From Trichobilharzia regenti (lineage: Eukaryota; Platyhelminthes; Trematoda; Strigeidida; Schistosomatidae): 64,000 nt of DNA. Where the stretch lies: contig OX235262.1 in the NCBI GenBank assembly GCA_944472135.2, positions 28,071,362-28,135,361 on the forward strand, read 5' to 3'. Numbering within the stretch: the first letter of the stretch is position 1; each line of letters opens with the position of its first letter. The notes under the pieces are model-generated. The model worked only from the letters and a program-made list of their open reading frames with translations, did no database searches and was not told the DNA's origin. Shown here piece after piece: positions 21,179-32,589 of this stretch. The translations under genes and the position numbers were made by a program.

Positions 21179-22439
21179 GTATTTCTTGACTTTTCCAAAT
21201 TTTTGTGATTTCTAAGCTTTAAAGTCATATATATATATATATATATATATAGTTTTTAAGAAAATATATCCTGTGAAGAAATTTAAACAGAGGCGCGGAC
21301 ACATAAAACAATACTAGTATGAAATGCAGTTAAAGTGTTTGTGATTATAATCACAGTTAAATATAAAGTTTTAGGTGGCAAAACAAATAATACTATATAT
21401 GGAATAGTTCATAGGATGAATAGATGTTGGGAAGGAGGTGTATCTCGTTTATATTATATTTGCGCACTAAACCTATAATTATACACCACTTTCCAATTTC
21501 CAAACTTCTCTTTTTTGCAGTCACTGATTTTCCTGGTTATGAAAGCCATATTTTTAGATTGCAGAGCTAAGTATTGTTTCACCAGTATGGTGGTTTTGGT
21601 TTCAATCAATACCCTGATTATCCTATTTATGCCTAATGCAGAAAAGTGGTGTAGACTTTACTCTCTTTAATCATACTAACCACTGATCCAGATGTAATCA
21701 CAGTTCAACTCAAATCAAGCGTCTTGAAAGGTTAGTAGGTTCGTTAATTTAACTTTCATTGGTGGTCTATAGTACTGCACACGGCGTAACTGCTATTCAT
21801 ATACCATTGGTTTTGACCTGTTTAAATTCTGTCAAACTAATGGTTTTCGTGTGTGTTTCTTACTACTCTGTCAGATTGGCTACTTCAGATGATCCAACTG
21901 ACAGAAACAGGAGTGATTATTCCCAAGTGACTATTATCTTCCTCAACGACAATTATTCACCATCAGTGTCATGCATAATTTAGTCATCTAACTTTTAAAG
22001 TTGATTTTGTAAAAATCTAATTTCTTTCTAAGAAATGAAGTTGACTCTTCAGGTGGTTCATGGTCTTCTTAAAAAATAACCTTCTAATATATGAACAGTT
22101 GATTATCACTTTTGAATAAATGTTAAGAGGTCTATATATCAACTAGGTAGTATAATCTAATTGGCTTTTCTTCAAGTGTGGTAAATATATTTTACTTAAA
22201 AGTGTTTAGAGTGTATTAAATTTACAGTTTATATAATGACTCTTAAGCTGAAATGATTGATCATTGTTTGTGATTATTGCTTTCGTTTACGTATTCAATT
22301 AGTTTAAATCATATTAATAGTTACAATTACTTACTTATATATCTGGTTTATAAAACACACCGAATGATGTCTTTTAGCCTTATCATGATAATTCAAAATG
22401 AGATCATTTAGTTTATTGAAGATTTTTAAAGAAAACACT
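21179..22439. other. HTT intron, no gene recognised
   Basis: Contains an (AT)n run at 21227-21250. The rest is AT-rich without an open frame or a repeat that I can place. Confidence 0.55.
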
Positions 22440-22770
22440 CTTAATAAATCGACCCTTTCATCGTTCATCTTTCTGTATTCTGTGGTGTCACACTTTCTAT
22501 CGTTTAATTATTACTCTGCTATTTTATTTTAGTTGGTATTACTATTATTACTACAATTTTGTACTTTATGCATATTTTTCTCCGTATGGCATACAGTATT
22601 TTGCTATGTAGCTGCTATAACAATCGTTTTATTACTATTATGTAATGTGTATTTTTAATTTTTTTTGTCGTTTTTGAGTAAATTAGATGCAATATTGTAC
22701 TGAATGCTGAAAATTCCTTTGCTGTATCATTAGTACTGTTTTTGGAATAAAGCAAAAATTATTATTATGC
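22440..22770 (+). repeat. 3' end of a CR1-like LINE
   Basis: Shares AAATTAGATGCAATATTGTA, GCTGAAAATTCC and TGGAATAAAG with the 3' ends at 28050-28125 and 43681-43765. It ends in TTATTATTATG repeats. It is a 5'-truncated insertion with 3' untranslated sequence only. Confidence 0.75.
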
Positions 22771-22819
22771 TCTAAAGATTGTTTGTAGTCATAATAATAA
22801 TAATATTTGATTATAGCTA

Positions 22820-22992
22820 AATTCCACACAGTGCTTTTGGTAGAAGTATGGATTTTTCAGCATATGATATCGGTAGCCCAAATTTCGCAGGCAGACCATT
22901 GATATTAGAGGTGCGTTGGCATGGGATCGAACCCCGGGCCATGTGCATGGTCGACAAAAGTCCTAAGCGCTGTGCTACCAATGCAGCTCCTA
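22820..22992 (-). repeat. tRNA-derived SINE (type B)
   Basis: On the minus strand: GGAGCTGCATTGGTAGCACA (A-box side), a B-box-like GGGGTTCGATCCC, then CTACCGATATC, AAAATCCATAC and TATAATCAAATATTATTATT as tail. Same family as 24272-24425. It is transcribed by polymerase III if functional, and moved by a LINE in trans (inference). Confidence 0.7.
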
Positions 22993-23110
22993 CTTAATAT
23001 AGTGACTTTTTTCCTTGTATAATGTTCACGTTACTGGCACTGTTTTCGTGAATGGAAGTGAAGACATTATTGTTTGTCTAGCATTCAGATGGAATTAAGT
23101 CCTGGATTTA

Positions 23111-23112
<2 letters not shown>

Positions 23113-23154
<42 letters not shown>
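23113..23154. repeat. (TA)n microsatellite
   Basis: About 20 uninterrupted TA units in the first HTT intron. Similar shorter runs occur at 21227, 47071, 48739 and 60262. Confidence 0.95.
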
Positions 23155-23156
<2 letters not shown>

Positions 23157-23312
23157 TAAAGTCAGTTTTCTCTCACTGTCTAACTTATCCGACCATCAGT
23201 CTCAGTTTTCTCGGGTATTTTATCCAGAGAACTAACAATTGCCCTCAATGTTTAGACAAACTTCTTAGGTCGGCAGTATGCTTTAGATTAGTCATTAGCT
23301 TTATTATAACTT

Positions 23313-24138
23313 AATCTTGACGACTTCACCTATTTGGGAAGTTGTATCAGTTGTACCAACGGACTGATTGGCGACGAAATCTCAGCACGGATCCAAAAAG
23401 CTCGAGCTGCTTTCGCTGACTTACACCATCTCTGGCGTAGGCGTGACATTCGGTTATCAACCAAGAGACGTGTGTACTGCTCAGCAGTTCGCTCCGTCCT
23501 TCTCTATGGCTCTGAAACATGGCCAGTACGAGTTGAAGACATGAAAAGGTTGACTGTTTTTAATCATAGATGTCTGCGATCTCTTTCTCACGTCAGATGG
23601 TTTAATAAGGTAAGTAATGTTGACGTTAGGCATCGAGTGTTGGGCAAAGAGGGAAAATCAGTTGACGAGGCTATAAAGTTACATAAATTGAGATGGTTAG
23701 GTCACGTGGTGCGCATGCCTAACCATCGACTCCCCCACCGACGGGCCTTACTAGCTGACATAGGTGCAGGTTGGAAAAGAGTAAGTGGTGGCCATACAAA
23801 AACATGGCATCAATCCATGAAATCCTTGACAGTTAAACTGAGTCAGGTAGGGAGACGCAGACTCCCGGGTTGGGGCCCTCGGGACTCTAGGAATCAATGG
23901 CTGGAGACAATAGGTGACGACTCAAAATCGTCAATGGCACAGATGTATTTAGTCTCTGTAATTTTTCATATTCCTTTCTACCACTACCCATTCTGTTTCA
24001 CTCTTATACTTGTCAAACTCTATTGATTCCCTTTACTCATCTTCTTGTCTGCCTTTGTGTTGTGCTATTTGGAACGTGGCAACTCGAACTGCCGCACTTT
24101 GGTGCCAAGTTCTATGTTGAATCCAGACAGACAGATCT
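23313..24138 (+). pseudogene. RTE-A LINE, 3' third
   Basis: Starts inside the FTYLGS box (TTCACCTATTTGGGAAGTTG) and runs through [28 protein letters not shown] and [19 protein letters not shown] to the tail CAGACAGACAGA at about 24136. It is close in sequence to 18006-19917 but carries small indels (an extra codon after SCIS, a short loss after IGDD). The reverse transcriptase core is missing, so it is inactive. Confidence 0.85.
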
Positions 24139-24271
24139 TACGTCACTTCACACTTTATTGCATATTAAAGCTACGGTTACGTATGTGTGTGTGTGCAGCA
24201 CTGATCGAAAGCGATAGTGATTCACAACATTGACAATTAATTTACGTTTTTTTTTACGTAGTACTCACTGC

Positions 24272-24425
24272 TTGTGCGTCGGTGGCACAGCGGTTAGGAC
24301 TCTCACCGACCATGCACATGGTCCAGGTTTCGATCCCCTGCCGACTCACACCCGATATCAATGGTCGGCCTGCAAAATTGGGCTACCGACATCACACACT
24401 AAAAATTCCATACGTACCAAAAATA
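24272..24425 (+). repeat. tRNA-derived SINE (type B)
   Basis: GTGCGTCGGTGGCACAGCGG, a B-box-like GGTTTCGATCCC near 24327-24338, then GGTCGGCCTGCAAAATTGGG, CTACCGACATC, AAAATTCCATACGTACCAA and an AT-rich tail. Same family as 22820-22992 (inverted) and 53205-53310 (3' half). Confidence 0.75.
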
Positions 24426-25270
24426 CGTTTTGGAATCAAGCGATAATAAAAAAAATAAATAAAATTACTAATATGATAATTGTACGACAAATGACTGATG
24501 CTGTGAGCATTACAATGATTAAGTGTTTGAAGGTTTTGCAGTCTTTTTGCTTCAGTTAATTATATTTATTAATCATGGGATAAGACGCAGTGTGGTTATC
24601 TATCTATTATCACAGGTAGTGGGATTAAGTAGACTCCAACAAAACATTTTTTATGTATCTTTTGATATTTTGTCTGCTACTCATCAGCTGGTATCAATTC
24701 AGCTTCTTGGTCCCATTAAAAGAGCCTCTATTAGACGGTAAAGGCTAAATATCGATAAGACAGAAAAGAATGACTATCTACTAAATACTACTTTGTCAAC
24801 CTTGCCATTAGTGTCCAACACATCACAAAGTCATCGAAATCTTCATGGGATAGTTGCGGCCAAAAAAGAAATTTCAACTCAATAAAGTCATCAACCAAAC
24901 TGCACATTCCTTAATTCAGAAAAAAGGGGTGAGAAAGCTCCAACAATGTCTCCGGTCATAGGTCAAAGTGGGACGAAGATGAAGTTTTGTAATGTATATA
25001 TGGATTAAAGTAATAAAATCATAGTTAAATTATAATGACTTTCTTCAGAAAAATAAACTGGTTATAATGGTGATGTCAGAGACAAAGGTTGTTCGTATTT
25101 CTTTTGAACACATAGGGTTGGCTCAAAGGTTTAGTTCACTAAAGCTTCAGCTAGGCTTAGATGCCTTGATCTCACATTGTGAGGTTTGATTAGATCTTGA
25201 AGAATTTGTCAAGTGGAGCTGAGTGTTCTGAGTTCACAAGAAATTCTGTTATTGAGTTAAAGATACTCCC
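24426..25270. other. HTT intron, no gene recognised
   Basis: No motif or repeat copy that I can place; short chance frames only. Confidence 0.5.
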
Positions 25271-28155
25271 GTCCTCTATTTACTAGTCAGGGTTGGTAAT
25301 ATATATGAAGTACGCCGACGTGCTCCTATCATGAACTCAGATCATTGTATTATTCGGATATTACCTAAGATATACAGCAGATCTCACTTTAATATCTTCT
25401 CAAATCTGTCCAAGAGAACACAGCAAAGGTGTTACTCACAAGAAAATATGCTCAAACTAAGATGTATGCTAAATGACACTAACTGGGAACTTTTCAACGA
25501 ACACAAACTGGATGATACTATTTCCAATTTGACTGACTATCTTAAATTCTGTCTTGATATATGCTGTCCAAAACAGATAATTTTCAAAAGAATGGATCGT
25601 TTTTCTTCCCCTCATCTCAAAAAACTTCGTAGAGAAAAAGAGAAGCTGTACAAGACAAAGAATAAATCTGGTCTTAAGAAGATAAACACCCAAATTAAAT
25701 CTGAAATCAAGAGACTAAACAACATTTATAATCAAACAATACTATCTTGTAAAACATCAGAAAACATATGGAAGCTTTTTAGAGAAATTACTGGTTGTGG
25801 TAAGCATAATAATTTTGCCTCTTCTATTGATGTAAATACTCTCAATAGATCTTTCATCCGCCCTCCAAATGTCCTTTCTGCCTTCAATTTAACTAATAAC
25901 ACGACCAGTGACTTTCATCGTTTCAATACTTCTGATGTTCTTAAATGTTTGAAATCTCTTAAACCTTCCCAGAGTCTAGGCCCTGATGGTATACCTGCCA
26001 TTGTTTTAAAGAAATGTGCTGATATTTTAAGTAACCCACTTACAAGCATTTTCAATACTTCTTTTTCTAATAATAATGTACCTTCTCTGTGGAAAGATAT
26101 TAAAATCATCCCTGTACCCAAGTCTGGTTCTGGAGATAGTGTTAAGTTTAGACCAATTGCCATTACCTCTCCTTTCTTGAAACTGATGGAGAAATTACTC
26201 TTACAAAAACTCATTCCCTCCCTAAGCTTCTCAAATGATCCAAAGCAGTTTGCTTACAAACAGGGTAGAAGTACTTTGGATGCTGCTGCAGTGTTTCATC
26301 ACAACATTGTATCCTCCTTAGACAAAGGGGCCAAGTATGTCCGTTGTACTTTCCTTGATTACACATCTGCTTTTGACTCTGTACCTAGAGGCCTTTTGTT
26401 AAACAAGCTTAGCCTTACACAAACTGAGTCCTGGGCTATCAACTGGCTGCACTCTTACTTCTCCAATAGGATGCAGTACACGGTATATAATGGTGTAGCT
26501 TCCTCTCCTTTGCTTACTGAAGCTGGTGTTCCTCAGGGTGCTGTTCTCTCGCCGTTTCTCTTTTCCTTCTTCTTACATGACTTACCTCTCTCAGACGAAA
26601 TCAACTTCGTCAAATATGCAGATGACCTGACTGTTTCGCTTCCCGTTAAGTCTCAGTCAGACTGCTTCAAATTAAATAGCTTCCTGTCGGACATCAGTCA
26701 GTGGTCTAAAATAAATGGCCTAACGCTGAATCCCTCAAAATGCCAGACTGTCGACTTCTCCTTTAGGCATAAACGAGATCTACAAACACTAGTAAGCACT
26801 CATGATGTCTGTAGAATTGAGGGGACTATAATTGAAACAAAGTCTAATGCAAAATACCTCGGATTAGTTATATCTTCCGACCTTACTTGGTCATCTCATA
26901 TCCAAATGATTTCCAAGAAAGTGTTTCGTCTAACCTACTACATTAAGAAACTCAGACTAACTGGAGTCCCTCAACCTCTGCTTTCACAATTTGTCAACTC
27001 TCGTATCCTACCTATTCTACTTTACTGTTCCCCGTTAGTCTTTCCTGGGTTACTGAAAAAGGATTATACCATCCTGAGAAGGATGTTGAAGGTAGTTAGC
27101 AGGACTAGCGGTGTAAAACTCAGTCAGCTCGTCACAACATTAGTGGATAAGCATCTGAATACATGTGAGAAATGGTCTAAAACCATACTCTCTGACCCCC
27201 AACACCCCCTCTATTCCCAACTCTCTCCCTGCATCTCATCAGGTAGAACCAGAAATCAGTATAAAATAATATATGCTCGCACAACCAAGTATAGGAACTC
27301 AACGATACCATATTTGGCCCGTGTTCTAAGTGACAGAGACAATGTTAGACGTGAAACCTATGACTTGCTTTGTTGTTAATAACATAATTTTGGCCCTTGT
27401 TTTTTTTCCCCCTTACACTCTCTTATTTGTACTCTATAGTGAACAACCTTCTTAAACATACTTAGCTGCTTAAAATTATTATCATTGGCTTACATTTTTA
27501 TTCTTTATTCTATTCCTTCTTTGTACATCTACTGGGTCCGACTATATTATCACTATGATTATTAAAAATTGTCCCGTCATTAACCATCATGTAACATTAG
27601 TTTTGTGGTTGTTCTTTGTTCGGCACTATTTAACTGACAATCTTGTTTGTTATTGCCACTATCACCATCTTAAAAATTTTGTATTATGCATGATTCCTCA
27701 CACTGCCACTACAAACAACCGCATTAGTACTGACAAAAAAAAACCTGAAATGTTTATCTTATGATTGCTTAGTGTTGTTCAATCAAATTAACTGATCATC
27801 TTGGCTATAAACAATTTTTTTAAGAACATCTCATAATTTCCCGTATGATTATAGCTGTTACTGTTCACCACGCATACACATATCGTAGCTTCCACTAACT
27901 AATACTGAAATATTTTTTTTCATTATTTGTGTTCGTCTTCTTTTTTACTCAGTATTTTTATTTGCATTTTTTTTGGTTATTTCTGTTTCTTTTTTTTGGT
28001 TTTTATTATATTTTATTTTTTTTATAATACTCCTTTTAAATGTACGATGAAATTAGATGCAATATTGTAGATATGTGCTGAAAATTCCACACTGTACCAC
28101 AAGTACTGTTTCTGGAATAAAGCGAAATTGTTATGTTATGTTATGTTATGTTAGT
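25271..28155 (+). mobile_element. CR1-like LINE, 5'-truncated, with long open ORF2
   Basis: Begins in the last part of the endonuclease (frame open before 25331), has a 682-codon open frame, about 700 bp of 3' untranslated DNA with the family end (AAATTAGATGCAATATTG, GGAATAAAGCGAAATTG) and a terminal (TTATG)n run at 28130-28153. SR1 and Perere are described schistosome elements of this type; which one this is cannot be told here. Confidence 0.85.
25331..27379 (+). CDS. CR1-like LINE ORF2: endonuclease end and reverse transcriptase, open
   Basis: 682 codons from ATG. Residues 1-6 (MNSDHC) are the SDH end of an apurinic-type endonuclease, so the real start lay further upstream. Then a basic linker (LKKLRREKEKLYKTKNKSG, about 100) and the reverse transcriptase: SQSLGPDGIPAIVLKKC, KFRPIAITSPFLKLMEKLL, QFAYKQGRST, motif A FLDYTSAFDSVP (near 26352), motif B GVPQGAVLSPFLFSF (near 26527) and the catalytic KYADD at 26615. 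Thumb and C-terminal region follow (LGLVISSDLTWSSHI, GRTRNQYKIIYARTTKYRNS). All palm aspartates are present and no stop interrupts it. It sits in sense orientation in an HTT intron. Confidence 0.88.
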   Translation: MNSDHCIIRILPKIYSRSHFNIFSNLSKRTQQRCYSQENMLKLRCMLNDTNWELFNEHKLDDTISNLTDYLKFCLDICCPKQIIFKRMDRFSSPHLKKLRREKEKLYKTKNKSGLKKINTQIKSEIKRLNNIYNQTILSCKTSENIWKLFREITGCGKHNNFASSIDVNTLNRSFIRPPNVLSAFNLTNNTTSDFHRFNTSDVLKCLKSLKPSQSLGPDGIPAIVLKKCADILSNPLTSIFNTSFSNNNVPSLWKDIKIIPVPKSGSGDSVKFRPIAITSPFLKLMEKLLLQKLIPSLSFSNDPKQFAYKQGRSTLDAAAVFHHNIVSSLDKGAKYVRCTFLDYTSAFDSVPRGLLLNKLSLTQTESWAINWLHSYFSNRMQYTVYNGVASSPLLTEAGVPQGAVLSPFLFSFFLHDLPLSDEINFVKYADDLTVSLPVKSQSDCFKLNSFLSDISQWSKINGLTLNPSKCQTVDFSFRHKRDLQTLVSTHDVCRIEGTIIETKSNAKYLGLVISSDLTWSSHIQMISKKVFRLTYYIKKLRLTGVPQPLLSQFVNSRILPILLYCSPLVFPGLLKKDYTILRRMLKVVSRTSGVKLSQLVTTLVDKHLNTCEKWSKTILSDPQHPLYSQLSPCISSGRTRNQYKIIYARTTKYRNSTIPYLARVLSDRDNVRRETYDLLCC

Positions 28156-28952
28156 GTTTAGGAACGCATTTTACGTGTGCACACATGATACGGTTAATGT
28201 TCTCGTCTCTACAGAAACAAGTGAACTGCTGGATGAATGCATATCGGTATTATCCAGTGCGATTGCTTATTTCTCAAATACCGGTAGAATAGTGTTTGGT
28301 ATCCAAATGTTATTCAGAGACTGGCAGCAAAGTATAATTTACTAGATTTTGAAAGCCATCTTCAGAAAATTTCTGTCTAAGAATCATTTTTCTTCAAATT
28401 CATAATTCAGCCACAGAATCTCTTCATGGTCTACGTCGACCTTTTCAGCTGTGTTTATAAGATGGAAGTTCTTGTTTATAAATCTAGGTGGGGAGTCATT
28501 TGCTATCAGCATTCCTCAGAGAAGATGCAGTTCTTCATCAACGTCTATGTATCCCCACCCCTCCACAGGGATTTTGCTACTGAATCATTCTGTACAGTCA
28601 TCCGTTTCGGTCAACTCCTACATATATTGGGCTTTCATAACACATTCAAGGGTAACTTGACTCTAGGTTGTGTGTGTGTGTGTGTGAGTGTGGGATTCAT
28701 TAGTCCATACACTTATTTTTATCAACAAAGCCATAATCAAGTCCCTCAACCAAGTGGATGTAACTTGTAGGCTGATGTACAAATTTAAATATGATTGTTG
28801 AGTTGGTCTGAGTTTTTTTCATCTGTTTTGGTTGAAACATATTTTTCTGGAACTGAAAAAATTGTCTTTTCGATCCACACATATTAGCTTATTGAATCTT
28901 ATACAATCTATAGTTCCGTCTCTTTTAAATTAACTTGTTGACTATTTTACAG
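28156..28952. other. HTT intron, no gene recognised
   Basis: A 70-codon frame at 28133-28345 and others are unrecognised and may be decayed LINE sequence. A (GT)n run lies at 28668-28686. A pyrimidine tract ends in TTTTACAG at 28952, the next exon's acceptor. Confidence 0.5.
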
Positions 28953-29092
28953 TTTCTTCGATCAAGTATGTCGCATCTAATTTTATTTGAACTGTTTATG
29001 GAATTGAAACGTAATCATAATCCAAGATCTGTATCTGTTGCTATGTCAAAATTTGCTGCATTATCTTCACAAATTAGAACAACGAAACGGAG
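28953..29092 (+). CDS. HTT: huntingtin homologue, second exon seen
   Basis: Reads FLRSSMSHLILFELFMELKR, then NHNPRSVSVAMSKFAALSSQ. It lines up with human huntingtin LMDSNLPRLQLELYKEIKK followed by NGAPRSLRAALWRFAELAH, keeping the L..LELY.EIK and RS...A...FA.L pattern of a HEAT repeat. The acceptor TTTTACAG and the donor GTTAGT fit. The previous exon ends in phase 0, and this one ends after two bases (AG) of an Arg codon completed by the A at 30326. The region after the donor stays open for 20 codons by chance. Confidence 0.88.
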
Positions 29093-29284
29093 GTTAGTTA
29101 AAGTTGGGTTTTTTGAAAGTACACTAAGACATTCAATTTTTTCTGTAAAGTTTTAATATCAGTATTTACTTACTGAATGCGAATAAGCTGTGAGTTTTCA
29201 TCTTGAACACCGTGAGATTTGCAAATGAGAAATATTGTTCGATATGCATACTATCAGTTTAACCAAGTGGCTAGCTAGAATTCA
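29093..29284. other. HTT intron start, nothing recognised
   Basis: Short intronic stretch before the composite SINE repeat. Confidence 0.5.
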
Positions 29285-29628
29285 GGCGATTTGAAGTCGT
29301 GACCGGTAGGGTGCAGCAGGTCGGGTGTGAGGACAAATACTCACCGAAAACATTGACTAGTGGTTGCGCTATATCGTGAATTGACAGAAGTTAGAATTCA
29401 TGGATTGGCCATTGGATCGGGTCCCAGTGGCTTAATGGTATACGAGCTCCCCTTGTAACCAGGAGGTCCTGGGTTCGAACAGTGTCGGCGGGTGCTCACT
29501 GATGAAGAGTTCCAAACTAGGCAGACGAAATAGCCGTCCAGTACTCCCATGTTTTAATATAGTTCTCTAACTGACGTCAGCTCATGATGAAATCCTGTAA
29601 CCAATCAACCATATCCCTACAAACCAAT
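29285..29628 (+). repeat. hammerhead-type tRNA-derived SINE with upstream module
   Basis: The SINE proper starts near 29420 (GGGTCCCAGTGGCTTAATGG). It has a B-box-like GGGTTCGAA near 29471, and a hammerhead ribozyme core: CTGATGA at 29499-29505 and GAAA at 29527-29530, with a stem II between them (TTCC...GGCAGAC region). It ends with GTACTCC..., TCAGCTCATGATGAAATCCT and a 3' tail near 29628. This layout matches the Sm-alpha type of schistosome SINE. The upstream 135 bp (GAAGTCGTGACCGGTAGGG, GCTATATCGTGAATTG) recur before the copy at 58905. Confidence 0.85.
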
Positions 29629-29869
29629 GCCTGATTTGAACCTAATTCATCTCTTTAAGATTAATCTGTCCAGGCGCACTACACTGATGGTGGCCGGATC
29701 AGTAATAACCTGACTTTGTAAGCACTAATGATTGTCGTTAGGGATATTCACCTATTTATATCAATCAATAGTATATACCATGCTATTATTATTTCGCTTG
29801 TTTTCTTGGTTGATTTTTATCGTATCGGGTAGATCACATTATGATCAATATTAATTGTAGTGCAATATA

Positions 29870-30112
29870 GCCAGTGAAAGATAGGGCTTTCAGCCAGAGC
29901 TTCGAAGTTTTGGTAGCAGTTGTGTTTATTTTTACGGGGTGAGGTGGGGGGTTGCTAGCTTCATGTCCAACCTTCCATCTTTATCGGTCTTATTATTTAG
30001 CGAGGTAAGGGGAGTGCATCGACTGGGGGTGGGTGGGAGGATTGAACCCTGGACAACATGCGTGGCTGGCAAGCATTCCTACCGCTAAGCAACTGACTCA
30101 CAGCGAAAGTGG
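29870..30112 (-). repeat. tRNA-derived SINE (type C), complete
   Basis: On the minus strand: GTGAGTCAGTTGCTTAGCGG, a B-box-like GGGTTCAATCC, CTCCCCTTACCTCGC, then CTAGCAACCCCCCACCTCAC, CCGTAAAAATAAACACAAC and AAAGCCCTATCTTTCACTGG. It gives the uninterrupted layout of the SINE split at 17872-18005 and 19918-20000. Confidence 0.7.
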
Positions 30113-30325
30113 ATATCGTGTGATCATCCGATGCACGACTGACCCTATTCATTATACGGGTTGGTTTAAAATATAATTGAAAGTTATTTTTTTTAAATTA
30201 ACTCATCTCAAGATAGACAGAAGAATTTACTATATCAAAGTTTATGTTACAAACGCTACATATTTTCTTTTATCATTTTTTGTTTACATAATATTAACTT
30301 TGTTTGTTGTTATATCTCCTTACAG

Positions 30326-30467
30326 ATTCTATGCTGTCAACTTACTTCCAACTTTTATTTCAATCTGTGAACAAGAAAATGATTTATTATATGAAAATTT
30401 AATTGATTCTTTTGGACAGATTGCAAATGAATTGTTCTATTATGCAACTGAAAAAGAATTACGCAGT
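30326..30467 (+). CDS. HTT: huntingtin homologue, third exon seen
   Basis: After the shared Arg codon it reads FYAVNLLPTFISICEQENDL, then YENLIDSFGQIANELFYYAT and EKELRS. It matches human huntingtin [20 protein letters not shown], then [20 protein letters not shown], by the YxVNLLP start and the second helix of the repeat. The acceptor is TCTCCTTACAG. The donor GTAAGT is at 30468, in phase 0. The following intron is 16.4 kb, the longest complete one in the window. Confidence 0.88.
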
Positions 30468-30529
30468 GTAAGTGTTTCTCGTCAAAATTTCAATGATATC
30501 CCAATTAAAAAAAATAAACCAAAAAATCA

Positions 30530-30668
30530 TGGGTTCAAACCCCCCAGTGGATGCGTACTGATGAGGAGTCTTAAATTGGGATGAAATAGCTGTCCATTAC
30601 TCCCGGGCTTTCTAGCGGTTCTCTAACTGTTATCAGCTCATGGTCAAACATGTAACCAATGAAATCTT
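30530..30668 (+). repeat. hammerhead-type SINE, 5'-truncated
   Basis: Begins at the B box (GGGTTCAAACCCCCCAGTGG) and keeps CTGATGA at 30558-30564 and GAAA at 30583-30586, then TCAGCTCATGGTC. It starts 63 bp after the HTT donor site. Confidence 0.7.
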
Positions 30669-30829
30669 CAAACCAACAGTTGACTATTTAAACTAATAAG
30701 TGTTTATATCTGCATGTTGTTACTCAGTACATTTTGAGTAGTTTCAAGTACGAACTCACTTTGTGGACAGTAAGTATCACCAAGTATGTAAGAAAGAATG
30801 ATTTTGTCTCGGCTTTGAATATCGAAGTG

Positions 30830-31510
30830 TATAAGTGGAATAAAAACTTGTATTGAGAGGTATTGAGACTACCTTTAAACTACTTTTCCGCCGATTTCTT
30901 CTATGATCATAGGTGCCTACGTTATATCTCCCGTGTGAAATGATATAAAGTAGGATGAGCGATATTGAGGTTAGGCATCGAGTGCTAGGTAAAGAAGGAA
31001 AATCATTAGACGAGGCTGTGAAGTTACATAGACTGAGATAGTTAGGACATGTGTTACGCATGCATGCTTAGCCATCGCCTTCCTCGACGGGCAATGTTTC
31101 CTGACTGACATAGGAACAGGTTGGAAAACAGCTAGCGGCGGTCATACCAAAACATGGCATCATCATTCAATGAAATCCACAGCAGTTAGTTTAAGCCACG
31201 TAGGAAGGTGTAGACTGCCTGACTAGTTGGGGTCCTCAGGAGGGGAAAAACCAATGGCTGGAAACAATCGATGATATGGCTCAAAATCCTTGTCAATGAC
31301 TGGTTCAGATGCATCCACACCTTGTGACTTAGAATTTCCAGTGAAACTGAATTGCTCCTCGTTATTACTGTCCCTTTTATCTCATATCTTTGTCTACTGT
31401 CTCTATTATGCATTTCTTCTCTTGCTTTGTGTGCTACATGGAGTGTAGTGACTTGAACTGTTGCACATCAGTGCAAAGTTCTATGTTTTGAAAACAGTTA
31501 ATCAGTCGTC
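30830..31510 (+). pseudogene. RTE-A LINE, 3' end, decayed
   Basis: Near 30890 it starts with a worn FNHRCLR region (GATCATAGGTGCCTACG). It then has [18 protein letters not shown] in one frame, LRWLGHV with a stop, an inserted TGCATGC, GTCATACCAAAACATGGCAT, and the family tail up to about 31510. Several indels and a TAG break it. Confidence 0.75.
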
Positions 31511-32589
31511 AGTCAGTCGATTGCGTCAATGAATATTTCGTAAAACAATTGGAATTTCTATCTATATTGGTGGAAATTATTAGTCATATAATCGACCACA
31601 GTTATGCAGTTATCCATTCACGCCCTGTCTTTTTCCTGCTTATAATACCTTTCTATTTTGTCTGCCTTTTCTTCTCTTCTTGTGGTAAACAGTGAACAGT
31701 GTATGTTCTTTGCTTATATAAGTTTTTTCTTGTTTGATGTGCAGATATAAAATGTGGTGAATTCGACAAATATCCACGAATACTAAATCCTGTATTATTA
31801 CTGCCTATTTCATCTGTAAAGCTTAGATATACTAAGTAAGGTATTGTGGGATTTAGTTACTATTGTAGGGTTGTCGATATTTATTACGAATGTTTAGTCT
31901 TCAGTCAGCATTTCACAGGTTCCATTCTTATTGTTGATATAGGGATAAAACTTGGGCACTGTGGTAGAGTATAACTACATTATGGATATGATTTTATTTT
32001 GATAAAACCACACAGTGTTATACAGTAATGTTCACTGATGACTACGTTCCAAGCACAATTTATTACTGCTTATAATTATATTGACGTACTCACACAACTT
32101 TTTTGCTTCATTTATATACGTGAGTAAAAAATTGATTGAACATTTGCATATACTCAATGTAAGATAAAGTACATTGAAAAATAATGTGTTATCAATAAAA
32201 TACAATAAGATGCGAAATAAAGTGTTTCCTACAATAGAAATAAGTAACTTGTTAGAATGTTATAATATACGTGAATTGAAATATATTTTAACATTATTTT
32301 TTATCCTCTGATTTGACTGATGGTAATAATATCTTCCATATCTCTGGCATTTGCGTTGAGTCATTTCTGTTGCAGGCATTAGGTTTAGACTCGATGACCC
32401 AAGAAGGATTCAGTAATCAATCTCTCTCCACCTACCTGTATTACTTCTTAGAATTTTGACTCTGTCCCACCCACCCTATTGCGTGGTTGTGTGTTAATTC
32501 ATGTAGTGCAATCGCTGAGCTTTTTCTAAATTACTTATCTTCCCGGGGTCAACCATTCTTACCTTAGCTAAATTCTTATGTCCCGACAA
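31511..32589. other. HTT intron, no gene recognised
   Basis: AT-rich, no long frames and no repeats that I can place. Confidence 0.5.

Noticed and set aside
29406..29480. tRNA genes, suggested by A- and B-box sequences
   Set aside because: The B boxes belong to SINE copies: they continue into SINE bodies with hammerhead cores and the acceptor stems do not pair. The same holds for 17900, 22920, 24300, 30050 and 41550.
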